A DNA stretch of 64,000 nucleotides from Leptolyngbya sp. FACHB-261 (GTDB taxonomy: Bacteria; Cyanobacteriota; Cyanobacteriia; FACHB-261), in contig NZ_JACJPL010000026.1 in the NCBI RefSeq assembly GCF_014696065.1, positions 744,001 through 808,000 of the forward strand, given 5' to 3'. Positions 43,354-52,998 of the stretch are shown here, piece after piece. Below the pieces are notes generated by a model. That model was given only the letters and a program-made list of their open reading frames with translations, did not search any database and was not told the DNA's origin. Each line of letters starts with the position of its first letter. The first letter of the stretch is position 1. A program made the translations under genes and the position numbers.

Positions 43354-43853
43354 GAGACTTCTCGCACCCTCCATATTCCTTCAATTCTCGCCTTGGCTAG
43401 CTTCTGGGACTACCCCAGGTGTAGGGTTACCGAGTCGCACCAGTAGGGGCAGACGCTGGCTTCCTGGTGAGAACTCACTAGTCTTCTGGTGGTTAAGCAC
43501 AAACAGAAATAGAACTGAATTTAAACAACTCTCTAGCTTGTCTGTAAATTTACGCACGCTTTATCAAGTCTTCAAAATAAAATGTGCCTGAAACTACACT
43601 TCCTCGCTCCTGCGCCGCTTACCTTACTGAAGGCAATTTCCGTGGCTGTGTAGTGTGGCGGTGAAAGCTCTTTCCAAGAATGTTCTTAACGCATTCGAAG
43701 CCAGAATATCTTGCGCCACAATGCTTTGTGCCGAAGTACTTGCATAAGCATTCAAAATTCCTGCTGATCCGCCCGTTTAGGCTCGCTTTATGGGCTGAGT
43801 ATTACCGGATCTTGCTGGTAATGTAATAGATCGGGATCAGGGTTAAGAGATGG
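43354..43853. other. Divergent intergenic region, no feature resolved
   Basis: 500 bases between the GerMN lipoprotein (minus) and the cyanophycinase (plus). No credible ORF, no long inverted repeat and no recognisable regulatory box was seen. A plus-strand frame running to 43591 is the shadow of the lipoprotein gene. Confidence 0.5.
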
Positions 43854-45332
43854 ATGAGACTATTTATGACTAAGCAAAAAATCAAACCAAAAGTTAAACC
43901 AGATGACGTGGCAAAACCAATCTCTAAACCCAGCAACAATAATAAACGTATACAACAGGTTGGCCTAACTGCACTCACAGTTACCCTAGGGGCCCTCAAC
44001 GTTTTTAACGCGTTACCCGCTTGGGCAGGTTCGTTAGTGCTAGTGGGTGGAAACTTGCAATACCCAGCAACTGGAGATCCAGAGGGTATCTCTATCTATC
44101 AAAAAGTTATCGACTTAGCTGGTGGTACCAACAACGCCAAACTTGGCATTTTTACTACGGCCTCCTCTAGTGGTGAGAGTGCTGCCAGTAATGCGGATCT
44201 CTGGATCGAGGACTTTAATGAGTTAGGAATTACTGATGTTGAGTGGATTCCCATTCACATTGACAATTGCGCTTCTGCTCGCAATGATCCTGCGCTAGTA
44301 GCCCAGATTGGCACCCGTAATGGTTTCTTCTTTGGCGGTGGCGACCAGTCTTACATTACTCAGTGCTTGTTTGACGAAAATGCTGCTCAAGGTAAGCGTA
44401 TGGCCAGTCCAGTTTTCGAAGCTTTGAGCAAGCAATTCGATGCTGGTGCTGTTATTGCTGGGACCAGTGCTGGCACAGCCGTGCAAACCAGTTCGCCCAT
44501 GATTACCGAAGGCGAGAGCTACGAGGCCTTGGTGAATGGCTCCACCGCTCTGATTGGCACCCCTCCTCTAGTCCGCGATCTGTATTACAACCCTTTAGGC
44601 GGTCTGGGCTTCTTTGAGTACGGGCTTACCGACTCGCACTTCAGCGAGCGGGGACGGCAAGGGCGCACCATTCGTCTCGCCTCAGATTTAGGGATACCAA
44701 CTGTCTATGGGGTTGATGAAAACACGGCTCTAGTCGTCACCGATCCCAGCACCCCAGAAGTGCAGATGGAAGTCATCGGCCAGGGCGGCGTTTTTATTAG
44801 TGACTTGACGGGCGCCACGGTCGACACCAGCAGCGATTACTGGTCAATTTCAGGCGTCAGTGCAACTTACTTAACCGAAGGAGACCAATACAATCCCCTA
44901 AGTGGAACAGCAACCTTTGCTCCTTGGAAAACAGCAATCAGTAATCAAGACTGTGGCCGTCTGCCTCTCACTCAGGATATCTTCAGTAGCCTGACCCCTG
45001 AACCGCCACTTGACCAGGAACGGGCCAATCCTCGTGCTCTGACAGATACCGCCATTCGTCTCTTCAACAGTTGTGCGACCAGTGCCAAGGGACAGAGCTA
45101 CGAAACAGATCCGATTCCTTACATCGTTACACTGACCGAAAGTGCGGAGGCAGGATCCCAAGGTTTTGTTGGCACCAATGAGCGAGGCACCCAAAAAACC
45201 TCCTTCGAGAATCTGCTGATCACCATCGGTCCCAAAACGCGACCCGTGCCTGAGCCGGAAGTCGGGTTTGGTCTGCTTGGCTTGGCTATTTTGAGTGCCG
45301 TTTCCCAACTGAAGCGGAATCTTGAGCAATAG
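43854..45332 (+). CDS. Secreted cyanophycinase with PEP-CTERM-like C-terminus
   Basis: 492 residues. A basic N-region and hydrophobic core (VGLTALTVTLGALNVFNALP) end in AWAGS, a good signal peptidase I site near residue 58. The S51 peptidase domain shows LVLVGGNLQ, FFFGGGDQSYI and the nucleophile Ser205 in IAGTSAGTAV, as in cyanophycinases, which split cyanophycin to beta-Asp-Arg dipeptides. The C-terminus has PVPEPEVGFGLLGLAILSA followed by a short basic tail, the PEP-CTERM layout processed by exosortase. Longer than cytosolic cyanophycinases (about 270-280 aa) because of inserts and tails. ATG 43854 has weak SD; ATG 43866 is an alternative. Confidence 0.85.
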   Translation: MRLFMTKQKIKPKVKPDDVAKPISKPSNNNKRIQQVGLTALTVTLGALNVFNALPAWAGSLVLVGGNLQYPATGDPEGISIYQKVIDLAGGTNNAKLGIFTTASSSGESAASNADLWIEDFNELGITDVEWIPIHIDNCASARNDPALVAQIGTRNGFFFGGGDQSYITQCLFDENAAQGKRMASPVFEALSKQFDAGAVIAGTSAGTAVQTSSPMITEGESYEALVNGSTALIGTPPLVRDLYYNPLGGLGFFEYGLTDSHFSERGRQGRTIRLASDLGIPTVYGVDENTALVVTDPSTPEVQMEVIGQGGVFISDLTGATVDTSSDYWSISGVSATYLTEGDQYNPLSGTATFAPWKTAISNQDCGRLPLTQDIFSSLTPEPPLDQERANPRALTDTAIRLFNSCATSAKGQSYETDPIPYIVTLTESAEAGSQGFVGTNERGTQKTSFENLLITIGPKTRPVPEPEVGFGLLGLAILSAVSQLKRNLEQ

Positions 45333-45470
45333 GCTTTGCCAGCCAAAAAAGAAACCCCCGTGAAACGAGAGTTTGAGGTATCTGAGGTAAAAGATATGGC
45401 TCAACCTTAGCGCCAAGGGCTAAGTGAACAATCTGAAACAATCTTGTAGCTCTTGGTCAGAGCCTTTTCG

Positions 45471-45534
45471 GGAGAAAGCATTCGGGCAATAAGCTGAGAT
45501 TGGCTCAGGAACTTTCAGCCCGAATGCTTTCTCC
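45471..45534. repeat. Perfect 17-bp inverted repeat with nested hairpin between convergent genes
   Basis: GGAGAAAGCATTCGGGC (45471-45487) pairs perfectly with GCCCGAATGCTTTCTCC (45518-45534). The 30-base interior holds a second perfect hairpin CTGAG-ATTGG-CTCAG (45494-45508). It sits between the ends of the cyanophycinase gene and ndhB. No T-run flanks the stem on either side; TTTTC lies just left of it, reading GAAAA on the opposite strand. Best guess is a bidirectional stop or RNA-stabilising hairpin; a small mobile repeat (MITE-like) is the alternative. Confidence 0.6.
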
Positions 45535-45572
45535 TTAGGTGGGAATCCCAGACCCTAAAACTGACCCCAACT

Positions 45573-47138
45573 CTAAAACTGAGTAGGGATATCTTTAACC
45601 GGCTGAGCCACTTCCGCAGTTGCACTGGCGTGCAAGTAGGGACTGCGCTCAACTGAGGTGTTGGCCAGGGTGAATAGGGGGTTGGAGAGAATACCAGCCA
45701 GGGTGGTAATCACTACGGAAAGGATTAGGCTGACCTGCAAAGGTCGCATGCCCGCTACATCCCAATTAATAGCCGGGTAGTTTTTCACCGATTCCGACAT
45801 TTCCTGCGGTTCTTTGACCACCATCATCCGAATGACCCGGATGTAGTAGTAAATCGAAATCACAGTCGTGAGCAGGCCCACTAACACCAGCCCATAAGCT
45901 CCCGACTGCCAACCGGCCCAGAACAGATACAGCTTGCCAAAAAAGCCCGCCAGTGGTGGAATACCGCCCAGGGACAGCAGGCAAATGCTCAAGCCCAGGG
46001 TCAGCAATGGGTCTTTCTGATAGAGGCCCGAATACTCACTGATCTGGTCGGTGCCCGTGCGCAGCGAGAACAGGATCACGCAGGTGAAGGCGCCCAGGTT
46101 CATGAACAGGTAGACCAGCAGATAAAAAACCATACTGGCGTAGCCCGCATCGCTGCCCACCACCAGACCAATCATTACGAAGCCAGCTTGCCCAATTGAG
46201 GAGTAAGCCAGCAGGCGCTTCATGCTAGTTTGCGCTACCGCCACCACATTACCTAGCACCATGCTCAGGAGGGCCAGCACCGTGAACACGTACTGCCACT
46301 GGTCGCTTAAAGCTGGAAAGCCAACAGCCATGAAGCGAATCGCCAGGGCAAAGCCAGCTGCCTTAGACCCAACTGATAAGAAGGCCACAACTGGTGTAGG
46401 TGAGCCCTCATACACGTCCGGCGTCCACTGGTGAAAGGGTACTGCCGCCAGCTTGAAGCAGATCCCCGCAATCACGAATACCAACGCCATCAGGAGCCCC
46501 AGGGCATTACCCGTGCCGTCTGAAAGACCCTCTGCTGTCGTCACTGCAATTTCGCTCAAGCGTGTCTGACCGCCGGAGAGCCCGTACAGTAGAGACATCC
46601 CGTACAGAAATACTGCTGTGCTCGAAGCGCCGATCAGCAGATACTTCAGCGCCGCCTCATTGGAGCGAGGGTCACGCTTCATGTAGCCCGTGAGCAGGTA
46701 AGAGGAAATACTGAGCGTCTCCAAAGCGATGAAGATCAGTACCAGCTCCTCAGAACCAGACAGCAACATGCCGCCCATGGTTGCCGTCATTAGAATCGCC
46801 AGAAACTCGGCTACCGAGGTTCCTGACTGCTCCACGTAGCGAATCGACATGGGCACCGTCACCGCTGCCGATAGCGCTACAATGCCCCGGAAGACCAGAC
46901 TGAGAGCATCGCTGTTGAAGCTGCCTAGGAAAGCAACGGTATTAGTTGCGTCCCACTGGTAGTACAGAGCGACCACTGCGCCCAGCAGGCCAGCAATCGA
47001 AAGGTAGGGAGTCCAACGATTGGATGCACGACCGCCGATCAGATCGCCCAACAGAACCACCAGCAGGGTCACGGTCACGATCCCTTCGGGCAAGATCGTT
47101 CCAGCATTGAGCTGGGCTGTAAGATTTGCAAAATCCAT
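45573..47138 (-). CDS. ndhB: NAD(P)H-quinone oxidoreductase subunit 2 (NDH-1)
   Basis: 521 residues from ATG 47138 ([19 protein letters not shown], the conserved cyanobacterial start; a frame extension to 47219 is rejected). Polytopic with about 14 helices. Proton_antipo_M signatures are clear: [58 protein letters not shown] and [20 protein letters not shown]. Part of the proton-pumping membrane arm of NDH-1, used in respiration, cyclic electron flow and, in NDH-1MS forms, CO2 uptake. Divergent from topA. Confidence 0.96.
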   Translation of the reverse strand: MDFANLTAQLNAGTILPEGIVTVTLLVVLLGDLIGGRASNRWTPYLSIAGLLGAVVALYYQWDATNTVAFLGSFNSDALSLVFRGIVALSAAVTVPMSIRYVEQSGTSVAEFLAILMTATMGGMLLSGSEELVLIFIALETLSISSYLLTGYMKRDPRSNEAALKYLLIGASSTAVFLYGMSLLYGLSGGQTRLSEIAVTTAEGLSDGTGNALGLLMALVFVIAGICFKLAAVPFHQWTPDVYEGSPTPVVAFLSVGSKAAGFALAIRFMAVGFPALSDQWQYVFTVLALLSMVLGNVVAVAQTSMKRLLAYSSIGQAGFVMIGLVVGSDAGYASMVFYLLVYLFMNLGAFTCVILFSLRTGTDQISEYSGLYQKDPLLTLGLSICLLSLGGIPPLAGFFGKLYLFWAGWQSGAYGLVLVGLLTTVISIYYYIRVIRMMVVKEPQEMSESVKNYPAINWDVAGMRPLQVSLILSVVITTLAGILSNPLFTLANTSVERSPYLHASATAEVAQPVKDIPTQF

Positions 47139-47333
47139 AGAGTCAAGGGAGAAATCAAACGGCAGGAAAAGCCCAGTCGGCAGAGTTCCGGTGAACCTGT
47201 CTAGCCTCTGGTAAGGCAAAGTGAGCTGGGTGCTCTAGGCTGAATTTTACTCCGCATTTCCGCCCAGACTGGAACTTTACTTTCAGGTCTGCTCCTAAGA
47301 ATCTCTTTAACGTATGTGTTGATTCGCTATAAG

Positions 47334-47352
47334 AGGAGGAAGAGTAATGTAG
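47334..47352 (+). promoter_or_regulatory. Start-stop element: strong SD, ATG and immediate TAG in the topA leader
   Basis: AGGAGGA at 47334-47340 is followed six bases later by ATG (47347-47349) and directly by TAG (47350-47352). This is a minimal upstream ORF, 130 bases before the topA start and out of its frame. The rest of the 344-bp ndhB-topA spacer holds no other clear element apart from a duplicated CTCGAACCGTC just before the topA ATG. Confidence 0.4.
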
Positions 47353-47482
47353 AACTGCTTGACTCAGCAGGACCTGTCCCCAGATCCCGTTACCTCAGTC
47401 TCAGCTCCAAGCAGCCTTTCTAGCTGCCCGGGTGCTCTCAGAACGCTCAGCCTTCCTCGAACCGTCTTCTCTCGAACCGTCC

Positions 47483-50170
47483 ATGTCAACTCTGGTTATC
47501 GTTGAATCGCCCACAAAGGCACGCACTATCCGCAATTTCCTGCCTGCTGGCTATCGGGTGGAAGCCTCGATGGGTCATGTGCGGGACCTACCGGGAGATG
47601 CCAGTGAAATTCCAAGCGCTGTCAAAGGCGAAGATTGGGCTCGCTTGGGCGTGAATGTCGCTCACGGCTTCGAGCCACTTTATGTGGTCCCGAAGGAAAA
47701 GAAAAAAGTTGTTAAGGAACTCAAGGATGCGCTCAAGGCAGCCGACGAGTTAGTTCTGGCAACGGACGAAGACCGTGAAGGCGAGAGCATTTCCTGGCAC
47801 CTGCTGCAACTGCTCAACCCCAAGGTGCCGGTCAAGCGCATGGTGTTTCACGAGATCACCGAAGAGGCGATTCACCGAGCCCTAAATAACTGCCGTAGCG
47901 TAGACGACCGACTAGTTCGAGCGCAGGAAACGCGGCGGGTTCTCGACCGCTTGGTAGGCTACACGCTCTCCCCCCTACTGTGGAAGAAAATCGCTTGGGG
48001 CTTATCGGCTGGACGAGTGCAGTCGGTAGCTGTACGCCTGCTAGTCCAACGCGAACGAGAGCGGCGTGCCTTCAGAACTGGTAGCTATTGGGATCTCAAA
48101 GCTAACCTCAGCCACAGCAAGAGCCGCTTTGACGCTCAGTTGACCACGCTAGGTGGAGTTAAGGTCGCTACTGGCCGCGATTTCGATGAAGCTACAGGGC
48201 AAATCATCGCCGGTCGTCAGGTAGTGCTGCTGGATGAAGCGCAAGCTCAGTCCCTGCGTGAGCGCCTACTCAGTCAAACCTGGACAGTCAGCACTAAAGA
48301 AGAGAAACCTAACACTCGCAAGCCCTCGCCGCCCTTCACCACCTCCACCTTGCAGCAGGAGTCTAACCGCAAACTGCGGTTGAGCGCTCGCGACACCATG
48401 CGCGTCGCTCAGAGCCTCTACGAGCAGGGCTACATCACCTACATGCGGACGGACTCGGTCCATCTGTCGGAGCAGGCAATCACAGCGGCACGTAACTGCG
48501 TGGAGCAGATGTACGGCGCCAACTATCTCAGTCCTAGTCCCCGTCAGTACACGACCAAGAGCAAGGGAGCGCAAGAAGCCCACGAGGCCATCCGTCCAGC
48601 AGGCTCTAGCTTCCGTACGCCGCAGCAAACTGGCTTATCAGGCCGCGAGTTTGCTCTCTATGACCTGATTTGGAAGCGCACCGTAGCTTGCCAGATGGCC
48701 GATGCCCGCCAGACCAGCATCACAATCAACATTCAAGTAGAGGATGCGGTGTTCCGCTCCTCTGGTAAGCGCATCGACTTCCCAGGCTTCTTCCGAGCCT
48801 ATGTCGAGGGTTCCGACGATCCCGAAGCGGCATTGGAAGACCAAGAGGTCATCCTGCCCGATCTCAAGGTCGGGGACAAACCCAACTGTGACGGGCTAGA
48901 AGCGATTGGTCACGAAACCCAGCCGCCTGCTCGCTACACGGAAGCCTCGCTGGTGAAGACCCTAGAAAGTGAGGGCGTCGGTCGGCCTAGCACCTATGCC
49001 AGCATCATCGGTACGATCATCGACCGGGGCTACGCCCAGATGCAGGGTCAGGCGCTCGCGCCCACGTTCACAGCCTTTGCGGTAACTTCCCTGCTAGAAG
49101 AGCACTTTCCCAGTCTGGTAGACAGCCGCTTCACCGCCCGGATGGAGCAAACTCTGGACGAGATTGCGACAGGCGAAGCTAAGTGGTTGCCTTACCTGGA
49201 AGAGTTCTACCTGGGCAAGGAAGGTCTAGAAACGCAGGTCAAAGAGCGAGATAGCCAGATCGACCCGGCTCAGGCTCGCACTGTCAGCCTGGAGGGCCTA
49301 GAGGGTAAGGTCCGCATTGGCCGCTTCGGTCCTTACATAGAGGTCGAGAAGCCTGAAGGCACGGTTACGGCCTCGCTGCCCAAAGATGCCGCGCCTGCGG
49401 ATTTAGACCCTGAACAGGTTGAGATTCTACTGCGCCAGAAAACCGAAGGTCCTGACCAGGTTGGTCGTCATCCTGAAACGGGTGAGCCCATTTACCTGAA
49501 GACGGGTCAGTACGGCCCCTACGTGCAGTTGGGGGATGACAGCGATGATAAGGATAAGAACGCTCCCAAACCGAAGCGGGCTTCTTTACCTAAAGGCGTA
49601 ACGCCGGATAAGGTCACGCTGGAGCTAGCTGTTGGGCTGCTTTCGTTGCCTCGCACTCTGGGCGAGCACCCAGATACGGGCCGGAAGGTGCAGGCGGGCT
49701 TAGGCCGCTTTGGGCCATACATCGTGCACGACATGGGCAAGGAAGGCAAAGACTATCGCTCACTCAAGGCTGAAGATGATGTGCTTGCTATTGAGCTGAA
49801 GCGAGCCCTAGAACTCTTGGCCCAGCCTAAGGCAGGTCGGGGTAAGCGCACTGCCAACGCTAAGCCTTTACGGGAATTGGGAGCCCACCCAGCTGACCAA
49901 GAACCCGTCAACCTCTACAACGGCCAGTACGGTCCCTACGTCAAGCATGGCAAGACCAACGTCTCCCTACCCAAGGATCAGTCTCCTGATGACTTGACTC
50001 TGGAGCAGGCGGTTGAATTGCTGGCAGCCAAAGAGGGCACCAAGTCCACCAAGAAGGGTAAAACCACCAGCCGGACCAGCAAGACCACGACCAGCAAAAC
50101 CAGCACGCGCAGCAGCACCAAGAAAACCACTGGTACCAAGAAAGTTGCAGCTAGCCAAAGCCCCTCCTAG
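47483..50170 (+). CDS. topA: DNA topoisomerase I (type IA)
   Basis: 895 residues from ATG 47483 ([15 protein letters not shown]). Relaxes negative supercoils. Toprim domain ([29 protein letters not shown]), [15 protein letters not shown], and active-site Tyr320 in [17 protein letters not shown]. Instead of C4 zinc fingers it has four Toprim_Crpt-type repeats ([55 protein letters not shown]), as is usual in cyanobacteria and many other bacteria. It ends in a ~45-residue Lys/Thr/Ser tail that probably binds DNA. ATG has no strong SD; an upstream in-frame ATG at 47432 is less likely. Confidence 0.95.
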   Translation: MSTLVIVESPTKARTIRNFLPAGYRVEASMGHVRDLPGDASEIPSAVKGEDWARLGVNVAHGFEPLYVVPKEKKKVVKELKDALKAADELVLATDEDREGESISWHLLQLLNPKVPVKRMVFHEITEEAIHRALNNCRSVDDRLVRAQETRRVLDRLVGYTLSPLLWKKIAWGLSAGRVQSVAVRLLVQRERERRAFRTGSYWDLKANLSHSKSRFDAQLTTLGGVKVATGRDFDEATGQIIAGRQVVLLDEAQAQSLRERLLSQTWTVSTKEEKPNTRKPSPPFTTSTLQQESNRKLRLSARDTMRVAQSLYEQGYITYMRTDSVHLSEQAITAARNCVEQMYGANYLSPSPRQYTTKSKGAQEAHEAIRPAGSSFRTPQQTGLSGREFALYDLIWKRTVACQMADARQTSITINIQVEDAVFRSSGKRIDFPGFFRAYVEGSDDPEAALEDQEVILPDLKVGDKPNCDGLEAIGHETQPPARYTEASLVKTLESEGVGRPSTYASIIGTIIDRGYAQMQGQALAPTFTAFAVTSLLEEHFPSLVDSRFTARMEQTLDEIATGEAKWLPYLEEFYLGKEGLETQVKERDSQIDPAQARTVSLEGLEGKVRIGRFGPYIEVEKPEGTVTASLPKDAAPADLDPEQVEILLRQKTEGPDQVGRHPETGEPIYLKTGQYGPYVQLGDDSDDKDKNAPKPKRASLPKGVTPDKVTLELAVGLLSLPRTLGEHPDTGRKVQAGLGRFGPYIVHDMGKEGKDYRSLKAEDDVLAIELKRALELLAQPKAGRGKRTANAKPLRELGAHPADQEPVNLYNGQYGPYVKHGKTNVSLPKDQSPDDLTLEQAVELLAAKEGTKSTKKGKTTSRTSKTTTSKTSTRSSTKKTTGTKKVAASQSPS

Positions 50171-50279
50171 GGCAGATCCTAAGGATTTCAATCCTGAAAA
50201 CCTATACCCTAGCGCTGAAGCGATCCCCACCCCATTTATGGGACTCTGGGAATAAGATGGATTCACATCTAGAGGTTGG

Positions 50280-50582
50280 ATGATGATCTGGACCCCTCAG
50301 GAAATGATTGGTCGCCGGGTCTGGCTAGAGATCGAGGATCCACCTCGACGCGTCCAGGCCGAAATCGAGCAACCCACCTCACCGCCCTGGTTCTTTGCCC
50401 GTTTTCTAGAGCCAACCCGCACTGGCACGGGCCTTTGGATGAGCTTACGAGAGGTGGAGCTGGCTTTATTAGATGCCGAAGTTCTAGAGGAAGATGAGCT
50501 GGAGCCGACTGAGGCCTTGGACGATTTCGACTTCGACGAGTTGACGCCGCCCCGTTATACCCATGGGAACTATAACTACTGA
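50280..50582 (+). CDS. Small acidic conserved hypothetical protein
   Basis: 100 residues (ATG ATG at 50280/50283, TAA-type end at 50582). Begins MIWTPQEMIGRRVWLEIEDP, with WFFARFLEPTRTGTGLWMSL in the middle and a strongly acidic tail (EDELEPTEALDDFDFDEL) ending in aromatic PPRYTHGNYNY. 110 bases after topA on the same strand, so possibly co-transcribed. No family recognised. Coding bias and clean frame support a real gene. Confidence 0.7.
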   Translation: MMIWTPQEMIGRRVWLEIEDPPRRVQAEIEQPTSPPWFFARFLEPTRTGTGLWMSLREVELALLDAEVLEEDELEPTEALDDFDFDELTPPRYTHGNYNY

Positions 50583-50659
50583 GATTCTGCTCAAAACCCA
50601 CTTGAAAATATAGAAGTCGCCCTCACCACAGGCACAGCTAAGTGTGCTTGACAATACAA

Positions 50660-50690
50660 CTCTGAGCCCTGACTCAGGAGAGCCTTTTTT
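50660..50690 (+). terminator. Weak intrinsic terminator after the small acidic gene
   Basis: CTC-TGAG (50660-50666) pairs with CTCA-G-GAG (50672-50679; one bulge) and is followed by AGCC and six Ts at 50685-50690. Position fits the end of the topA/acidic-protein unit. Confidence 0.5.
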
Positions 50691-51153
50691 CAACTGTGAT
50701 TAAGCTGCTATGCGGCGATCCGGCTGATAAGGGGCTCTTTTTGGTTTATGTGCATTTTGTCCATTCAATTCAGGCTCTGGCTTTCTTTGGTCATCTGCCC
50801 GCAGATCTGCCTAGAGACTCGATCTGTCTGGGCAAAGTCTGACGGGCTAGCAACACTGCGACTGAATCGTGGGCAGAGTAGGGCCTGAGATCTTGATGCT
50901 GGAAATCTTGAGGCTTGAATTTTTGAGGCTTGAGATTCCAAGTTTTGAAACCTTGGGATTAAAGCACTGAGGCCAGAGTCATAGCCGAGCCACACAGAGT
51001 TTGGTTGGACTCTACTCAATTCCTCCCCGCTTTCTTCCCATTTTCTTCACCGCTGTCTTGTAACTTGATTACCACCTGAGGGCAACAGGGCGATGCCGAG
51101 AATAGGAACTTTGTATTTTTCAGTAACCTTTATGGTTTTATTTGAGGACTGAC
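50691..51153. other. Spacer upstream of the ABC importer operon, small tandem repeat
   Basis: About 460 bases without a gene. TTGAGGCTTGA occurs twice with a 15-base period (50908 and 50923) in a patch rich in CTTGA/TTGAA words. GTA-N7-TAC at 51060-51072 is one base short of the NtcA consensus. No guanidine, TPP or other riboswitch core was recognised. The promoter of the importer operon should lie in the last 150 bases. Confidence 0.45.
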
Positions 51154-52197
51154 ATGAGCGTTGATCGACGAACTTTTCTACAAATGGGTGCGGGCGCACT
51201 CTTAGTCTCTGCTGCACACGGTTGTACAACGGCCTCGTCTTCCCAATCTGGCGCTCAGACGACAACTTCGGCAGCGAATTCCTCCTCAGGTGCTTCGGCA
51301 AAGGCTATCAAAATTACGATTGGCTACTGGCCGATCGCGGCTGGTTTGCCCCTGTATTTGGCAGCTGAGAAAGGCTATTTCAAAGAGGCCGGTTTAGACG
51401 TTGAAGCGGCTAAATTTGCGGGAGCCCAGCAGGTGGTTGAAGGGCTGATCGCCGGACGAGTCCAGGGGTCAGCCAACGGCACAGGTTCAGGCAACCTAGC
51501 CCTAGGTGAAATTTTGCAACCAGGCCTGTTCAAGGTAATTGCTACCAATCCCAGTAACGCCGATTATGTTTTGGACCAGGTGATTGTTGCCAAAGACAGC
51601 CCGATCCAGAGTATTGCTGAGTTGCAGGGCAAGAAGGTGGCCTCTGGCCCCGGAGCGCAAAACCAGGCTCTAGCAAAAGGCATTTTAGAGAAAAATGGAA
51701 TTCAAAACCCTCAGGTCACGCCGCTAGACATTAAGCAGCATGTGGCTGCCATTGCTTCAGGTCAAATCGACGCGGCTTATACATTAGAGCCGACCGGTAC
51801 TATTGGCAGTTTGAAAGGCATTACTCGCACTTTAGAATCTGGGGTCATTGCCAAATACATCCTGGGTAGCCCAAAAGCAGCTTGGCATGGTGGTTCCGCT
51901 ACTCTAAGCACGCAGTTTCTTAATGAAAATCCTGAAGCTGCTAAGAAGTATATTGCTGTCTATCGACGGGGTATTGAAGATATTCGCAGTAACCCAGAAG
52001 AGGCACGGCAATATCTTGCGGGCTATACCGCGATTGAGGGTGAGCTAACTAAAGCAGTGCCTCTGCCCAACTACATGCTCTACGACGAATTTACACCTTC
52101 AGATATTGAGTATTTTCAGTCGTTCTTTGACTACCTACAGGAGAAAGCCGTCTTCTCTAGAAAGGTAGATGTGGCTGCTTTGTTGTACAAAGAGTGA
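51154..52197 (+). CDS. ABC transporter substrate-binding lipoprotein (SsuA/TauA/NMT1-like), Tat-type signal
   Basis: 347 residues from ATG 51154 (TGAGGA as SD; a TTG at 51142 also opens). The signal has a twin-arginine motif (DRRTFLQMGAGALLV) and ends AAHGC, so a Tat-exported lipoprotein is predicted. A Ser/Ala-rich linker leads to an NMT1/SsuA-type domain: IGYWPIAAGLPLYLAAEKGYF, VEGLIAGRVQGSANG, LQGKKVASGPGAQNQALAK and IDAAYTLEPTG. The family binds nitrate, sulfonates, taurine, pyrimidine precursors or guanidine. First gene of a four-gene operon. Confidence 0.9.
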   Translation: MSVDRRTFLQMGAGALLVSAAHGCTTASSSQSGAQTTTSAANSSSGASAKAIKITIGYWPIAAGLPLYLAAEKGYFKEAGLDVEAAKFAGAQQVVEGLIAGRVQGSANGTGSGNLALGEILQPGLFKVIATNPSNADYVLDQVIVAKDSPIQSIAELQGKKVASGPGAQNQALAKGILEKNGIQNPQVTPLDIKQHVAAIASGQIDAAYTLEPTGTIGSLKGITRTLESGVIAKYILGSPKAAWHGGSATLSTQFLNENPEAAKKYIAVYRRGIEDIRSNPEEARQYLAGYTAIEGELTKAVPLPNYMLYDEFTPSDIEYFQSFFDYLQEKAVFSRKVDVAALLYKE

Positions 52198-52206
52198 GGC
52201 AACTCG

Positions 52207-52998
52207 ATGCTAGAAGTCAGCTCCAGTCCGAGTCCAGAGCAGCTTCAGTCTTGTATTAGCATCAACGGCTTATGCAAGTCATTCGCTGGGCAAGTTCTGT
52301 ATGAGGATTTTGATCTAGAGTTGCCCAGCAACCAGCTCATTTCTATTTTTGGCCCCAATGGCTGTGGTAAATCAACCTTGATCAATATGGTTAGTGGTCT
52401 GATGCCCTTCGATCGCGGCCAAGTTTTAATTAACGGCAAGCCGATCCGTCGGGCAAGGATTGGCTACGTCTTCCAGAACTATCGAGACTCACTGTTTCCC
52501 TGGCTCAGTGCCTTTGAGAATATTGCCTATCCACTCAAAGTTAAAGGCGTACCAGAGCGTGGACGCCGTCAGCAGGTCGAGAAGATGATTGCAGCGTTTG
52601 ATATCAAACTCGATCTCAAACGCTATCCCTACAGTTTTTCCGGTGGGCAACAGCAGCTGATCGCTATTCTGCGGGCGTTGGTCGCTGAGCCGGAAGTGTT
52701 GTTTCTAGATGAGCCATTCTCAGCTCTAGATTTCGAAATGACGCTGTTTGTGCGGGAGAAATTGCAGCAGATTTTCATGGCTTCTGGGGTGCCAATGGTG
52801 ATGGTGGTTCACAATCTCGAAGAAGCAGTCTATCTTGCTGACACGATTCTATTGCTTAGCAAGCGCCCGACTCATTTAGTGAAGAAGGTCAAATTTACGG
52901 TGCCTCGACCACGTACGCCAGAGACACTCTCCAGCCCTGAATTTATCCAGGTGAGCAGCCATTGCCTAGAGGTCTTTCGCCAGGAGATGCGTCGATGA
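52207..52998 (+). CDS. ABC transporter ATP-binding protein (SsuB/TauB-like)
   Basis: 263 residues. Walker A FGPNGCGKSTLINM, Q-loop GYVFQNYRDSLFPWLSAFEN, signature FSGGQQQLIAILRAL, Walker B VLFLDEPFSALD and H-loop VMVVHNLEEAV. The YRDSLFPW form of the Q-loop is typical of the nitrate/sulfonate/taurine group. Nine bases after the binding protein and overlapping the permease start by 4 bases (ATGA), so strongly coupled. Confidence 0.92.
   Translation: MLEVSSSPSPEQLQSCISINGLCKSFAGQVLYEDFDLELPSNQLISIFGPNGCGKSTLINMVSGLMPFDRGQVLINGKPIRRARIGYVFQNYRDSLFPWLSAFENIAYPLKVKGVPERGRRQQVEKMIAAFDIKLDLKRYPYSFSGGQQQLIAILRALVAEPEVLFLDEPFSALDFEMTLFVREKLQQIFMASGVPMVMVVHNLEEAVYLADTILLLSKRPTHLVKKVKFTVPRPRTPETLSSPEFIQVSSHCLEVFRQEMRR

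Noticed and set aside
43118-43591. Plus-strand 157-codon frame over the GerMN lipoprotein gene.
   Set aside because: Antisense shadow; the lipoprotein has signal peptide, lipobox and domain support.
50765-51019. Minus-strand 84-codon frame with many Ser/Gln/Ala.
   Set aside because: Arises from the CTTGA-rich tandem repeat patch; no start signal or recognisable domain.
51060-51072. GTA...TAC in front of the ABC importer operon as an NtcA site.
   Set aside because: Spacing is seven bases instead of eight, and no TAN3T -10 element lies at the expected distance.
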